A stretch of DNA of 64,000 nucleotides from an uncultured Muribaculaceae bacterium (GCA_910587185.1 CAJULY010000009.1:55025-119024); one strand, 5' to 3'. Positions 16,566 to 24,609 are shown, numbered from the stretch's first letter. Translations and numbers: made by a program. The notes: a model not told the origin generated them from the sequence alone.

Positions 16566-16628
16566 TCAGTCGGTACTGACGGCATGCGATAAAAGATTAT
16601 CGGGCGGCGATTAACTCGAATCACCGCC
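16566..16628 (-). other. Cluster of three hairpins in the rpmF-fabH spacer
   Basis: Three adjacent inverted repeats: TCAGT/ACTGA (16566-16579), CGATAA/TTATCG (16587-16602) and the strong GGCGGCGATT (16603-16612) with AATCACCGCC (16619-16628). No T-run follows, so this is not a typical terminator. It could be a processing or attenuation site in the yceD-rpmF-fabH transcript. Confidence 0.5.
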
Positions 16629-16688
16629 TGCTAAATCTTATTGCCGCTCGGACAGGCTTTGCATCTGCTGCGCCGGCCCCGGCATGTG

Positions 16689-16874
16689 TCAGGCCATTTC
16701 AGCTTTCTCGATGGCAAGCTTGCCACGATAGTAGCCACATTCGCCACAAACGGTGTGATAGATGTGCCATGCTCCACAGTTGGGGCAGATAGCCAGAGTG
16801 GGGGCTACGGCTTTGTCGTGAGTGCGACGTTTGGCTGTGCGGGTCTTGGATTGTTTGCGTTTAGGATGTGCCAT
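16689..16874 (-). CDS. rpmF: Ribosomal protein L32
   Basis: A 61-residue 50S subunit protein. The N-terminus MAHPKRKQSKTRTAKRR is characteristic, and the zinc-ribbon cysteines are present as CPNC and CGEC, so this is the zinc-binding (C+) form. It is preceded by the yceD gene, the usual arrangement. Confidence 0.98.
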   Translation of the reverse strand: MAHPKRKQSKTRTAKRRTHDKAVAPTLAICPNCGAWHIYHTVCGECGYYRGKLAIEKAEMA

Positions 16875-16957
16875 TGTTCTGTTAAGTTATTTTGATTTAT
16901 TGTTTTTTTTATTTTATGTCCGGGCCACAGAGAGAACTTGACGCGGATATCTTTTTT

Positions 16958-17563
16958 TCACTCGTTGACGTTGTCTCCACCGTCGCTTGCAAGACCTTTC
17001 AGAGCGTCCCAGCGAGGATCTGACGGGCGCCCGGTGTCATCTGCCGGATCATCCATTGTCTCCATCTCTTCGATCAGCTGATCCTCAAGTTCGCTGTCCT
17101 CGTCGGCGGGACGGGCGCGGTGCTTGCGGAGCATCTGGCTCATCTGGCGGTTGCATTTCCCCATGGGATGCACGTGTTTCATGGGAATCGTCAGCGCGAC
17201 AGTGTCGTAAAGCATATAGGCCACATTCAGGTAGTTGTCGCTTTCCGGAATGACAAGCATGTCGTCGGCTTCGTCGTTGTAGTCGTCGCCATATTTGACA
17301 TTGATGTGGTAGGTCGTATCGACCGGCATCACCAGATCGTCCAGACAGCGGTCGCAGATGAGAGTGATCGTGCCGGTGATGGTGAAGTCAAGCGTATAGA
17401 TGTCACGTTTGCAGGTGACAGCCAGCCCTACATGAAGATCCGCGTCATGAATGTCGGCGCTCTCCATGTTCTCGAAAAACTTCTTTCCGAGGTGGAAATC
17501 ATATTGATGCGTTCCCTCGGGAAGGCTCTTCAGCTGAATCTTGAATTCCGTAAATTTTCCCAC
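16958..17563 (-). CDS. yceD: YceD/DUF177 family protein, 23S rRNA accumulation factor
   Basis: A 201-residue cytoplasmic protein. The family is linked to 23S rRNA and L32 production and is nearly always next to rpmF. The conserved core with two cysteines is seen (TCKRD, then LICDRCLDDLVMPVDTTY), followed by the region with VALTIPMKHVHPMGKCN. The acidic tail (DEDSELEDQLIEEMETMDDPADD) is usual. The start codon is GTG at 17563, the first plausible start after the promoter; no in-frame ATG fits better. Confidence 0.9.
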   Translation of the reverse strand: MGKFTEFKIQLKSLPEGTHQYDFHLGKKFFENMESADIHDADLHVGLAVTCKRDIYTLDFTITGTITLICDRCLDDLVMPVDTTYHINVKYGDDYNDEADDMLVIPESDNYLNVAYMLYDTVALTIPMKHVHPMGKCNRQMSQMLRKHRARPADEDSELEDQLIEEMETMDDPADDTGRPSDPRWDALKGLASDGGDNVNE

Positions 17564-17591
17564 TGTTCTGAATATGGTTGAAAAAACTTCG

Positions 17592-17623
17592 CAAAGTTAC
17601 AAAATTAAATTCTTTCATGCAAT
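17592..17623 (-). promoter_or_regulatory. Promoter of yceD-rpmF-fabH
   Basis: The minus strand reads ATTG (17623-17620), 20 bp, TAACTTTG (17599-17592). The leader would be about 25 nt. Confidence 0.75.
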
Positions 17624-17691
17624 TTTTTTCTACATTCCTGATCTTCATGATCTCTTCGCCACCCCCGGATTCCCTTTTCAAGAGATAAATT

Positions 17692-17727
17692 ATCAGCCAA
17701 ATCAGCCAAATTAGCCCAATTGGACCA
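17692..17727. repeat. 9-bp tandem repeat array, AT-rich form (left part)
   Basis: Four units in register: ATCAGCCAA, ATCAGCCAA, ATTAGCCCA, ATTGGACCA. The array appears to resume at about 18026-18043 (ATTTGACCA, ATTGGACTA) on the far side of the foldback element, as if that element had inserted into it. Confidence 0.75.
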
Positions 17728-17728
17728 A

Positions 17729-18026
17729 TCAATGCGGTTGAGTTAAGAAATCTATGTTATGTTTTCCCATCGGAGCCCGTCAGGGCGTGCTGAAAGTAAC
17801 CGGCCATGGAGCGAAGCGGAGTGGTCGGATAGACAAAGATACATAGTAATTGAGTCGCGGAGGGACGATTCTGTGGTATCTACCGCAGAGGCATCCCTGC
17901 GGGACGCCGAGGGGGGATAGGGCAGTCTTTGTCCGTGCACTCCGCTTCGCTCCATACACGGTTATAACATAGCGCGTCCTCCGGACTTGTCCATCAAGTC
18001 TTTTCAGCTTAACTCAACCGTATTGA
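17729..18026. mobile_element. 298-bp foldback (MITE-like) element, non-coding
   Basis: This fills the 540-bp gap between frdB and yceD. The ends are 19-bp inverted repeats with one mismatch: TCAATGCGGTTGAGTTAAG (17729-17747) and CTTAACTCAACCGTATTGA (18008-18026). Inside are a perfect 18-bp inverted pair, ATGGAGCGAAGCGGAGTG (17806-17823) and its complement at 17938-17955, an AGACAAAGA/TCTTTGTC pair, and a central GCATCCC/GGGACGC hairpin (17891-17907). The whole unit can fold into one long branched hairpin. It holds no convincing gene; a 67-codon minus frame across it is part of the palindrome. It could be a MITE or a structured RNA. Confidence 0.7.
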
Positions 18027-18043
18027 TTTGACCAATTGGACTA
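18026..18043. repeat. 9-bp tandem repeat array (right part)
   Basis: Two units, ATTTGACCA and ATTGGACTA, lie directly after the foldback element and next to the frdB terminator T-run. Confidence 0.6.
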
Positions 18044-18074
18044 AAAAAGAAGGAGAACTCAGCGAGTCCTCCTT
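18041..18074 (-). terminator. Terminator of the frdCAB operon
   Basis: The stem AAGGAGaACTC (18050-18060) and GAGTcCTCCTT (18064-18074) is followed on the minus strand by TCTTTTTTAGT. Confidence 0.85.
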
Positions 18075-18103
18075 ACTGATTGTATTTATAAACCTTTAGG
18101 GGT

Positions 18104-18859
18104 TTAGTCGGCGAGTTTGGCTTTGATGAATTCGCGGTTGAGGCGTGCGATGTTGCTCAGAGGAACGTTCTTCGGGCATTCGGCAGCGCAGGCACCGGTG
18201 TTGGTGCAGTTACCGAATCCGAGCTCGTCCATGCGGCGCACCATGGCGCGTGCGCGACGTGCGCGTTCAACCTGACCCTGGGGCAGCAGTGCGAACTGGC
18301 TGACCTTGGCCGAAACGAAGAGCATTGCCGAGCCGTTCTTGCAGGCAGCCACGCATGCGCCGCAGCCTATGCAGGTGGCGGAGTCCATGGCCACGTCGGC
18401 CACTTCCTTCGAGATGGGAGTGGCGTTGGCGTCGGGAGCGCCGCCGCAGTTGAACGACACGTAGCCGCCGGCCTGCTGGATCTTGTCGAAGGCGTTGCGG
18501 TCAACCATGAGGTCGCGGATCACGGGGAATGCGGCCGAGCGCCAGGGCTCGATGGTGATGGTGTCGCCGTCGTTGAACTTACGCATGTGGAGCTGGCAGG
18601 TGGTGATGCCCTGGACGGGGCCGTGGGGATGTCCGTTGATGTAGAGCGAGCACATGCCGCAGATGCCTTCGCGGCAGTCGTTGTCGAACACTACCGGCTC
18701 CTCACCCTGCTCCACAAGCTGCTGGTTGAGCATGTCAAGCATCTCCAGGAACGAGCTTCCGGTCGATACGTTGTCAAGGTGATAGTTGACGAACTGACCC
18801 TTTTCTTTAGGACCACGTTGACGCCAAATTTTTAAGTTTACGCTTATTGTAGTTTCCAT
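18104..18859 (-). CDS. frdB: Fumarate reductase/succinate dehydrogenase iron-sulfur subunit
   Basis: A 251-residue peripheral membrane protein that carries electrons between flavin and haem. The N-terminal plant-type ferredoxin domain holds the 2Fe-2S ligands (CREGICGMCSLYING, with a later C in TTCQLHM). The C-terminal domain has the CIGCGACVAAC motif and a second cluster set, CTNTGACAAECPKNV. Length is normal. It is the last gene of frdCAB, 31 bp after frdA, with a clear terminator beyond it. In Bacteroidales this complex mainly runs as fumarate reductase in anaerobic respiration. Confidence 0.97.
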   Translation of the reverse strand: METTISVNLKIWRQRGPKEKGQFVNYHLDNVSTGSSFLEMLDMLNQQLVEQGEEPVVFDNDCREGICGMCSLYINGHPHGPVQGITTCQLHMRKFNDGDTITIEPWRSAAFPVIRDLMVDRNAFDKIQQAGGYVSFNCGGAPDANATPISKEVADVAMDSATCIGCGACVAACKNGSAMLFVSAKVSQFALLPQGQVERARRARAMVRRMDELGFGNCTNTGACAAECPKNVPLSNIARLNREFIKAKLAD

Positions 18860-18890
18860 TGTTTCTATAAGTTATGAAAAGGGTGGGTGA

Positions 18891-20918
18891 TTATGACTTG
18901 TAGTTGCGGGTCTGCACCTTGATGGCTTCATACTTGAGCGGCTCCTTCAGAAGGATGGGCTTTTCGTCATCACCGGTGTATTTCCAGCAGCTGACATACA
19001 TGTAATGTTCGTCGTCGCGGGCTGCTTCGCCGTCGGCTGTCTGATATTCCTCGCGGAAGTGTGCGCCGCACGATTCGTTGCGGTGCAGGGCGTCGATAGC
19101 CATCATCTTGGCCATCACGAGGAAGTCTTCGAGACGGAGAGCTTTCTCGAGCTCGGTGTTGAGGTCGTCGGCTGAGCCTACGATGCGAAGGTCGGTATAG
19201 AATTCCTTCTTCACTTCCTCGATTTCGCCGATGGCTTTCACGAGGCTCTGAAGTGTGCGGCCCATACCTACGAGGTTCCACATCACATGACCCAGACGCT
19301 TGTGGATTTCGTCGGGGCTCTTGGTTCCCTTGATGGCCATCAGACGGGCTATGCGGTCGCGTACACCCTTCTCGGCTTCGTCAAATTCGGGAGCGTCCGT
19401 GCCGGGATGCTTAACCTTGATCTGGTCGCTCAGATAATTCTGCATGGTGTAGGGGAGCACGAAGTAGCCGTCGGCAAGACCCTGCATGAGGGCTGAAGCG
19501 CCGAGGCGGTTTGCGCCGTGGTCGGAGAAGTTGCATTCGCCGATTGCGAAGAGGCCCTTGATTGAGGTCTGAAGCTCGTAGTCAACCCAGATTCCGCCCA
19601 TGGTGTAGTGGGAAGCGGGGAAGATCATCATAGGAGTCTCGTAGGGGTTGTCGTCGGAAATCATCTGATACATGTCGAAGAGGTTTCCGTAGCGGTCGCG
19701 GACAACGTCGGCTCCGAGACGGTCGATTGCATACTTGAAGTCCAGATAAACGGCGTTGCCGGTTCCAACACCGTAGCCGGCGTCGCAGCGTTCCTTGGCT
19801 GCACGCGAGGCGATGTCACGGGGGCAGAGGTTACCGAAGGCGGGATAGCGGCGTTCCAGATAGAAGTCGCGGTCCTCGTCGGGGATGTCGGTAGGTCTCT
19901 TCTTGCCGGCGCGGATAGCTTCGGCGTCTTCTTTTTTCTTCGGAACCCAGATGCGGCCGTCGTTACGGAGCGATTCGCTCATGAGGGTCAGCTTCGACTG
20001 GTCTTCGCCGTGGACGGGAATACAGGTCGGGTGGATCTGGGTGAAGGCGAGGTTCGACAGGTAGGCGCCCTTCTTGAATGCCTGGATGGCGGCTGAGCCG
20101 TTGCAGCCCATGGCGTTGGTCGAGAGGAAGAACGTGCGTCCGTAGCCGCCGGTTGCGAGAACCACGGCGTGGGCGGCGTAGCGTTCCAGTTCGCCGGTCA
20201 CGAGGTTGCGCACGATGATACCGCGGCAACGGCCGTCAACGATGACGATGTCGAGCATCTCGCGGCGGTTGAACGAGCGAACCTGACCTTTTTCAATCTG
20301 GCGGTTGAGCGATGCGTAGGCGCCGAGCAGCAGCTGCTGGCCGGTCTGGCCTTTGGCATAGAACGTACGGGAAACCTGAGCGCCGCCAAACGAACGGTTG
20401 GCGAGCAGGCCGCCGTATTCGCGGGCGAAAGGAACGCCCTGCTGAACGCACTGGTCGATGATGTTGTTCGACACTTCGGCCAGACGATAGACGTTGGCTT
20501 CGCGCGAACGGAAGTCACCGCCCTTGACTGTGTCATAGAACAGGCGATAAACCGAGTCGCCGTCGTTCTGATAGTCCTTGGCTGCGTTTATACCGCCCTG
20601 TGCGGCGATTGAGTGGGCGCGGCGGGGCGAATCCTGGATGCAGAAGTTCCACACGTTGAAGCCGAGTTCGGCGAGGGTGGAGGCTGCGGAAGCGCCGGCA
20701 AGACCGGTTCCCACGACTATGATGTCGAGATGACGTTTGTTGGCGGGGTTTACAAGCTTCTGATGGGCTTTGTAGTTGGTCCATTTCTCTGCGATAGGAC
20801 CTTCGGGGATTTTTGAGTCAATCTGATACTCGGGAAGTTTTGAGCTCTCGATGTCGGCAAAATCCTTCATGATGGGGGTAGAGTCTATCATACCCTCGAG
20901 ATTTTTTAAATCGGCCAT
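18891..20918 (-). CDS. frdA: Fumarate reductase/succinate dehydrogenase flavoprotein
   Basis: A 675-residue catalytic subunit with covalently bound FAD. The dinucleotide fold VVGTGLAGASAASTLAELG lies at about residues 68-86. The FAD-attachment histidine region reads SPRRAHSIAAQGGINAAK, and the active-site part includes the HPTC motif (FTQIHPTCIP) and the arginine-containing SHYTMGGIWVDYE and NRLGASALMQGLADG blocks. Its length fits the Bacteroidota/epsilon-type enzyme that pairs with a single diheme subunit. It lies 11 bp after frdC. Confidence 0.97.
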   Translation of the reverse strand: MADLKNLEGMIDSTPIMKDFADIESSKLPEYQIDSKIPEGPIAEKWTNYKAHQKLVNPANKRHLDIIVVGTGLAGASAASTLAELGFNVWNFCIQDSPRRAHSIAAQGGINAAKDYQNDGDSVYRLFYDTVKGGDFRSREANVYRLAEVSNNIIDQCVQQGVPFAREYGGLLANRSFGGAQVSRTFYAKGQTGQQLLLGAYASLNRQIEKGQVRSFNRREMLDIVIVDGRCRGIIVRNLVTGELERYAAHAVVLATGGYGRTFFLSTNAMGCNGSAAIQAFKKGAYLSNLAFTQIHPTCIPVHGEDQSKLTLMSESLRNDGRIWVPKKKEDAEAIRAGKKRPTDIPDEDRDFYLERRYPAFGNLCPRDIASRAAKERCDAGYGVGTGNAVYLDFKYAIDRLGADVVRDRYGNLFDMYQMISDDNPYETPMMIFPASHYTMGGIWVDYELQTSIKGLFAIGECNFSDHGANRLGASALMQGLADGYFVLPYTMQNYLSDQIKVKHPGTDAPEFDEAEKGVRDRIARLMAIKGTKSPDEIHKRLGHVMWNLVGMGRTLQSLVKAIGEIEEVKKEFYTDLRIVGSADDLNTELEKALRLEDFLVMAKMMAIDALHRNESCGAHFREEYQTADGEAARDDEHYMYVSCWKYTGDDEKPILLKEPLKYEAIKVQTRNYKS

Positions 20919-20929
20919 ATCTGTGAGTT

Positions 20930-22093
20930 TTATTTGTTTACGGAATCAGTTGTGTTGGTGTTAACGGCGGGAGCTTCGACCTCGGTCACTTCCTCGGCCG
21001 CGCTTTCCTCAACTTCTACGGGTGCGCCACCCATGTTCTGGGGCTGCGCTGCGCCGGTCATCTGCTTCACGGCGGGAACCATCTGCATGAGCTGCTGCAG
21101 CTCCATGCCGGGATTCACGTCGGGACACTGCTTTTCGAAGGCGTCGATGATTGCCTGGCCTTTCTCTACGAAGGCGGGGCCGGCTTCACTGATGTATTTC
21201 TGCTGGATCTGCTGGTACTGGCTCTGGAGCGCCATCATGCCGGCCTGGTTGCCGGTAGCCTGCAGTTCCTTGGCCTGTGCCTGGAGCGGAGCCATTTCCT
21301 TGGCGAGACCTGCCGAGAAGTCTTCGCTGAGCTTGGCTGCCTCTTCGTTCCAGCTTTCGGCATACTGTGCCTGAAGTTCGGGGCAGTTGAGATATGATTT
21401 GTTCTGGGCCTGTACGGTGAACACGACAGCCTGGGCGATGAACAGAAGCACCACGATGCTGCTCCACCAGAGACCGATCTTTTTCAGACGGTTGATCCAG
21501 ATATCGTTATCCCAGCCGCATGACTGGAACATCGACCAGAAACCATGGTTGAAGTGGAACCAGAGGGCCACGAAACCGATGATATAGACGATGGGAGTCC
21601 ATATCTGGGAGAATGCCATCTGCAGGAAGAGGGTTCCCATTGCGGGCTGCGCGGGAACGCCCTCGATCTGGGGCAGAACGGTGAGGTCGGAGTGGATGAG
21701 CTCCTGAAGCTGCATTTTAGCCCAGAACTGGATCAGATGGACAACGAGGAACGCGAGCACTACGAGACCGAGCACAAGCATGTTCTGTGACGACCATTCT
21801 ACCTGAGGGGGCTTGGAAACCACATTGTAGCGGTCGTTGCCGCGGGCCTTGCGGTTCTGGATTGTCAGCCAGATGGCATAAATGATGTGGATGATGAAAA
21901 GGACAGCGAGGCCCATGGAGGCTATCAACGCATACCAGTTGGCGCCCAGAAATTCACAGACGTCGTTGTAGGCAGCGGGGTTGAACAGCGCTACAGCATT
22001 CATCACCGCGTGGAAGGTTACGAATAGGATCAGACAGGCTCCGGTGATTGACATCACGAGCTTTCTACCTACGGATGAACATGTTAACCACAT
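20930..22093 (-). CDS. frdC: Fumarate reductase cytochrome b subunit with a long C-terminal extension
   Basis: A 387-residue diheme membrane anchor; relatives are usually near 220-260 residues. Five helices are visible at about 12-35, 56-78, 100-121, 152-182 and 207-229, with haem-type histidines in FVTFHAVMN, FIIHIIYA, VVHLIQFW and WFHFNHGFW. After the last helix come about 155 extra residues: two Cys (NCPEL, QCPDV), a helical Gln/Ala/Glu-rich stretch likely to form a coiled coil, then an acidic Val/Glu/Ala tail. With five helices and a cytoplasmic N-terminus the tail would be periplasmic (inference). The frame is open throughout, so this is a true extension. Confidence 0.92.
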   Translation of the reverse strand: MWLTCSSVGRKLVMSITGACLILFVTFHAVMNAVALFNPAAYNDVCEFLGANWYALIASMGLAVLFIIHIIYAIWLTIQNRKARGNDRYNVVSKPPQVEWSSQNMLVLGLVVLAFLVVHLIQFWAKMQLQELIHSDLTVLPQIEGVPAQPAMGTLFLQMAFSQIWTPIVYIIGFVALWFHFNHGFWSMFQSCGWDNDIWINRLKKIGLWWSSIVVLLFIAQAVVFTVQAQNKSYLNCPELQAQYAESWNEEAAKLSEDFSAGLAKEMAPLQAQAKELQATGNQAGMMALQSQYQQIQQKYISEAGPAFVEKGQAIIDAFEKQCPDVNPGMELQQLMQMVPAVKQMTGAAQPQNMGGAPVEVEESAAEEVTEVEAPAVNTNTTDSVNK

Positions 22094-22156
22094 AGCAGTT
22101 AGGGGATTTGTTATTAAATTTGTTTGTAAATATGATTCTTTGGATTAGATTACCTG

Positions 22157-22188
22157 CAAAATTAAAATAAATTAACCGTTTCCGCAAA
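22157..22188 (-). promoter_or_regulatory. Promoter of frdCAB
   Basis: On the minus strand a perfect consensus: TTTG (22188-22185), 20 bp, TAATTTTG (22164-22157). The leader is about 60 nt. Confidence 0.85.
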
Positions 22189-22234
22189 TGTTTTTTCTCT
22201 TTTTGCTCACAATAAACTCCAAAGGCATGGAAAC

Positions 22235-22269
22235 GGGGATGCATGCTCGTGAAGGCGATGCATCCCCGG
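22235..22269 (-). terminator. Terminator of the 219-residue lipoprotein gene
   Basis: An 11-bp perfect stem, CGGGGATGCAT (22235-22245) with ATGCATCCCCG (22259-22269), about 30 bp after the lipoprotein stop; a short T-run follows on the minus strand. Confidence 0.75.
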
Positions 22270-22296
22270 TTTTGATTTCGTAGTCGGCAGTCCGGA

Positions 22297-22956
22297 TCAG
22301 ATTTCGATTTTTATGACCCGGCTGGAAATGATGTGGGGTTTTCCCAAGACCGTCTTTTCTGTCTGTTTGTATTCGGAATAGACTGCCTCTTTACCATCTA
22401 TGGTGACGGTTGTGTGTATGTCGGGCTTTCCCTTTTTCCATCTGAAAGTGTGGTTTATGTGTATGGTTATTTTGCGGTTCATGGAAGGAATTGTAAGGGT
22501 CAGGTTCTTCTCCATGTCTGTCTCGCTTTGGAATTCTCCGAACCGCAGCCAGCATGTCCCCGAAGGGATGTAGGAGGGAAGCTTTCCGGTTTCGTCGGAG
22601 TGTATGATGCTGAAGGAGCTATGGACGGGATGCAGCCCTCGGAATAACGCAAGACACATGCGTGATTTGGCCCATTGGTCAGGGATCCCGAAAGGACTTG
22701 CATCCCAGTCGCTTATCTCAAAGGCTTTGCCATCGAATTCAGCTATTATTCCTTTCCCGTAGAGACCGTCTGAACGGTCCGGGTCAAGATAAGTGGCCCC
22801 TTGTGCATCCACAAAGTCGAAATCTATGGAGTAAGGAGCGAAGTCCCAGATTATGTCGGGATCGGGGAGATCTTCGTTTCCGGAGCATGAAATGCAGAAT
22901 AGCGAAGCGAAAGCCGAGAGGAGGATCGGCAGTGAGCGGAAAGAGAGAAAATTCAT
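22297..22956 (-). CDS. Hypothetical lipoprotein
   Basis: A 219-residue exported protein. The signal peptide ends in a lipobox (LFCISCSG, Cys at about 24). The mature part begins with an acidic spacer (GNEDLPDPD) and then looks beta-rich (WDFAPYSIDFDFVDAQG, KITIHINHTFRW), like the many single-domain surface lipoproteins of Bacteroidales. I do not recognise a named family. It has its own promoter and terminator and so is a single-gene unit; the composition looks somewhat more AT-rich than the neighbouring frd genes. Confidence 0.65.
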   Translation of the reverse strand: MNFLSFRSLPILLSAFASLFCISCSGNEDLPDPDIIWDFAPYSIDFDFVDAQGATYLDPDRSDGLYGKGIIAEFDGKAFEISDWDASPFGIPDQWAKSRMCLALFRGLHPVHSSFSIIHSDETGKLPSYIPSGTCWLRFGEFQSETDMEKNLTLTIPSMNRKITIHINHTFRWKKGKPDIHTTVTIDGKEAVYSEYKQTEKTVLGKPHIISSRVIKIEI

Positions 22957-22985
22957 GATTTTGGGGATGTGATAATGATTTCCGG

Positions 22986-22993
22986 CAAAGATA
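22986..22993 (-). promoter_or_regulatory. -7 box for the lipoprotein gene
   Basis: The minus strand reads TATCTTTG, about 30 bp before the ATG. No clear -33 TTTG. Confidence 0.5.
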
Positions 22994-23064
22994 ACTGGTT
23001 ATTCCCGCTAATTATAGGTTTTTATGTTAAGGATGGTTAATCTCCCTCTTGCTTGTATCTGTGG

Positions 23065-23100
23065 GGCTGGCTAATATGGCTATTGTGGCTAAACCTGTTA
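23065..23100. repeat. 9-bp tandem repeat array, AT-rich form
   Basis: Units in register: (G)GCTGGCTA, ATATGGCTA, TTGTGGCTA, AACCTGTTA. It lies just past the tRNA-Asp terminator. Confidence 0.7.
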
Positions 23101-23108
23101 AGGCTATG

Positions 23109-23156
23109 TAAAAAAAGAATGAGTAATGGAAACCGAAGTTTCGCGATTACTCATTC
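23109..23156 (-). terminator. Terminator of tRNA-Asp
   Basis: The perfect 11-bp stem GAATGAGTAAT (23117-23127) and ATTACTCATTC (23146-23156) is followed on the minus strand by TTTTTTTACATAG. Confidence 0.85.
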
Positions 23157-23170
23157 TCCTCTCTCCTCAG

Positions 23171-23244
23171 CGGTGCGTACGGGACTCGAACCCGTGACCT
23201 CCTGCGTGACAGGCAGGCATTCTAACCAGCTGAACTAACGCACC
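23171..23244 (-). tRNA. tRNA-Asp (anticodon GTC)
   Basis: A 74-nt cloverleaf on the minus strand. The acceptor arms are GGTGCGT (5') and ACGCACC plus discriminator G. The anticodon stem CCTGC/GCAGG encloses the loop CTGTCAC, giving GTC. The T arm is ACGGG-TTCGAGT-CCCGT. CCA is not encoded. A perfect promoter lies upstream and a strong terminator downstream, so it is a one-gene unit. Confidence 0.97.
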
Positions 23245-23287
23245 ATTGATTTTGATTTTCAAGCGGCTCTCTTGCCGTTTTGCGGTG

Positions 23288-23319
23288 CAAAGTTAAGGCG
23301 AGTTTTTGAATTGTGCAAA
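23288..23319 (-). promoter_or_regulatory. Promoter of tRNA-Asp
   Basis: The minus strand reads TTTG (23319-23316), 20 bp, TAACTTTG (23295-23288), the full consensus, about 44 bp before the mature tRNA. The rest of the gap to 23640 is AT-rich and I see no gene, repeat or hairpin in it apart from the AraC promoter. Confidence 0.85.
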
Positions 23320-23612
23320 TTTTCGAGCAAAAAAATAATTGAAAATATTTTATGTTTTTATGTAACTTCAATTGAATCAGCGGTTTCGCTTTCAAAATTT
23401 TTTATTGAAAAAATCGCCCTTAATCTCTCACCGGTTTAAGTCGGTAAAATCTGCTTACAAAAAATCGACAACGGCTGCCTGATGTCTCCTTTTACCGCGC
23501 TTTCCTGTTGCAATTGGTCGTAAATTGCCAAATTTGTGGTCTGTTTGTCTATATTTAGGAATCTTGGTGTGTAAATTTTGCCTATTTGTAATCAGATTTC
23601 GATAAAAAACAT

Positions 23613-23620
23613 TACATTTG
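23613..23620 (+). promoter_or_regulatory. -7 box for the AraC-family gene
   Basis: TACATTTG lies 20 bp before ATG 23641, with TTTG (23585-23588) 24 bp upstream. It falls inside the longer possible frame from 23578, which is why the later start is preferred. Confidence 0.6.
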
Positions 23621-23640
23621 CGCAAATTCTAATATCCCTT

Positions 23641-24537
23641 ATGACCTCCAAAATTTTTTCTCCCGATCCGTCAAATCTCCAGCGCTATTCATCGCAATTC
23701 AGCAGCCTGGGAAACGACTATGTTTTTTCGCGCATATCGAAAAACCAGAGCATAACGGAGATTACTTCTCATTCCATGCGGTTAGGAGGCATGACGCTTG
23801 TTCTCTGCCTTAACGGCTCCATAGAGCTTGACGTAAACCTGGAATCGTTCAAGTTATGCCCCAACGACCTTATTATTGCGGGTCATGACAGTGTGTTCAG
23901 TGTCCGAAATGTCGATTGGCATAATCTTGACGCCTACGTGTTCATCATATCTTCGGAGTTCATACGGGACATTAATTTCGAGCTGAATCTCGTGGCCACG
24001 ATGAGCCTCACCTCGAGCGCGCCTCCTCTGATCAGACTGACCGACGAGGAGGTCAAGCTGATGTCGAGATATTTCAAACTCATACATTATAATACAGTGG
24101 AGAACAGTGACGCCCGCTATGTGCGTTCGATATCGCGTTCGCTGATCGCTGCCGCCGTCTATCAGCTCATGCAGTTCTTCTCGGCGCGCACCGACCGCGA
24201 CGATGCGCCGACTCTGTCGCGCCGTGCAAGCTATGTCCGCGATTTTCTCCAGCTCGTAAACATACACCACCGCAAGGAGCGCGGAGTCGCTTTTTATGCC
24301 TCGAAGCTTTTCATATCTCCAAAATATCTTTCGTTGATTCTGAAAGAAAGCACCGGCCGCTCCGCCGCCGAGTGGATCGACGACTATGTCATCCTCGAAG
24401 CCAAGAATCTGCTGCGTTTTTCGGGCAAGAATGTGCAGCAGATAGCTTATGAGCTGAATTTCAGCAATCAATCGTCGTTTGGAAAATATTTCAAGCACTT
24501 GACGGGTATGTCTCCCACCAAATTCCAGCGATCGTAA
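23641..24537 (+). CDS. AraC-family transcriptional regulator
   Basis: A 298-residue DNA-binding protein. The C-terminal ~100 residues hold two helix-turn-helix motifs: GVAFYASKLFISPKYLSLILKE and NVQQIAYELNFSNQSSFGKYF, ending in the family's HLTGMSPTKFQ. The N-terminal ~180 residues form a cupin-like sensor (MTLVLCLNGSIELDVN, LIIAGHDSVFSVRN). This is the short AraC type common in Bacteroidales. The next gene on the same strand is the candidate small RNA and then the patatin gene; no sugar-use operon adjoins, so the target is unknown. Confidence 0.9.
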   Translation: MTSKIFSPDPSNLQRYSSQFSSLGNDYVFSRISKNQSITEITSHSMRLGGMTLVLCLNGSIELDVNLESFKLCPNDLIIAGHDSVFSVRNVDWHNLDAYVFIISSEFIRDINFELNLVATMSLTSSAPPLIRLTDEEVKLMSRYFKLIHYNTVENSDARYVRSISRSLIAAAVYQLMQFFSARTDRDDAPTLSRRASYVRDFLQLVNIHHRKERGVAFYASKLFISPKYLSLILKESTGRSAAEWIDDYVILEAKNLLRFSGKNVQQIAYELNFSNQSSFGKYFKHLTGMSPTKFQRS

Positions 24538-24577
24538 TGAAAAAGACATACAATTTTAGTTAAAAAATATTTAGATA

Positions 24578-24609
24578 TTTGGTTGAAAAAAAATAACATG
24601 ATAATTTTG
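24578..24609 (+). promoter_or_regulatory. Orphan consensus promoter of the candidate small RNA
   Basis: A perfect TTTG (24578-24581), 20 bp, TAATTTTG (24602-24609), with no coding frame behind it. Confidence 0.8.

Noticed and set aside
17752..17955. A 67-codon minus-strand frame in the frdB-yceD gap.
   Set aside because: It lies wholly within the foldback element and is made of its palindromic arms; no promoter, start context or domain supports it.
23053..23238. A short plus-strand frame near 23.1 kb.
   Set aside because: It covers a 9-bp repeat array, a terminator hairpin and the antisense of tRNA-Asp, so it is not a gene.
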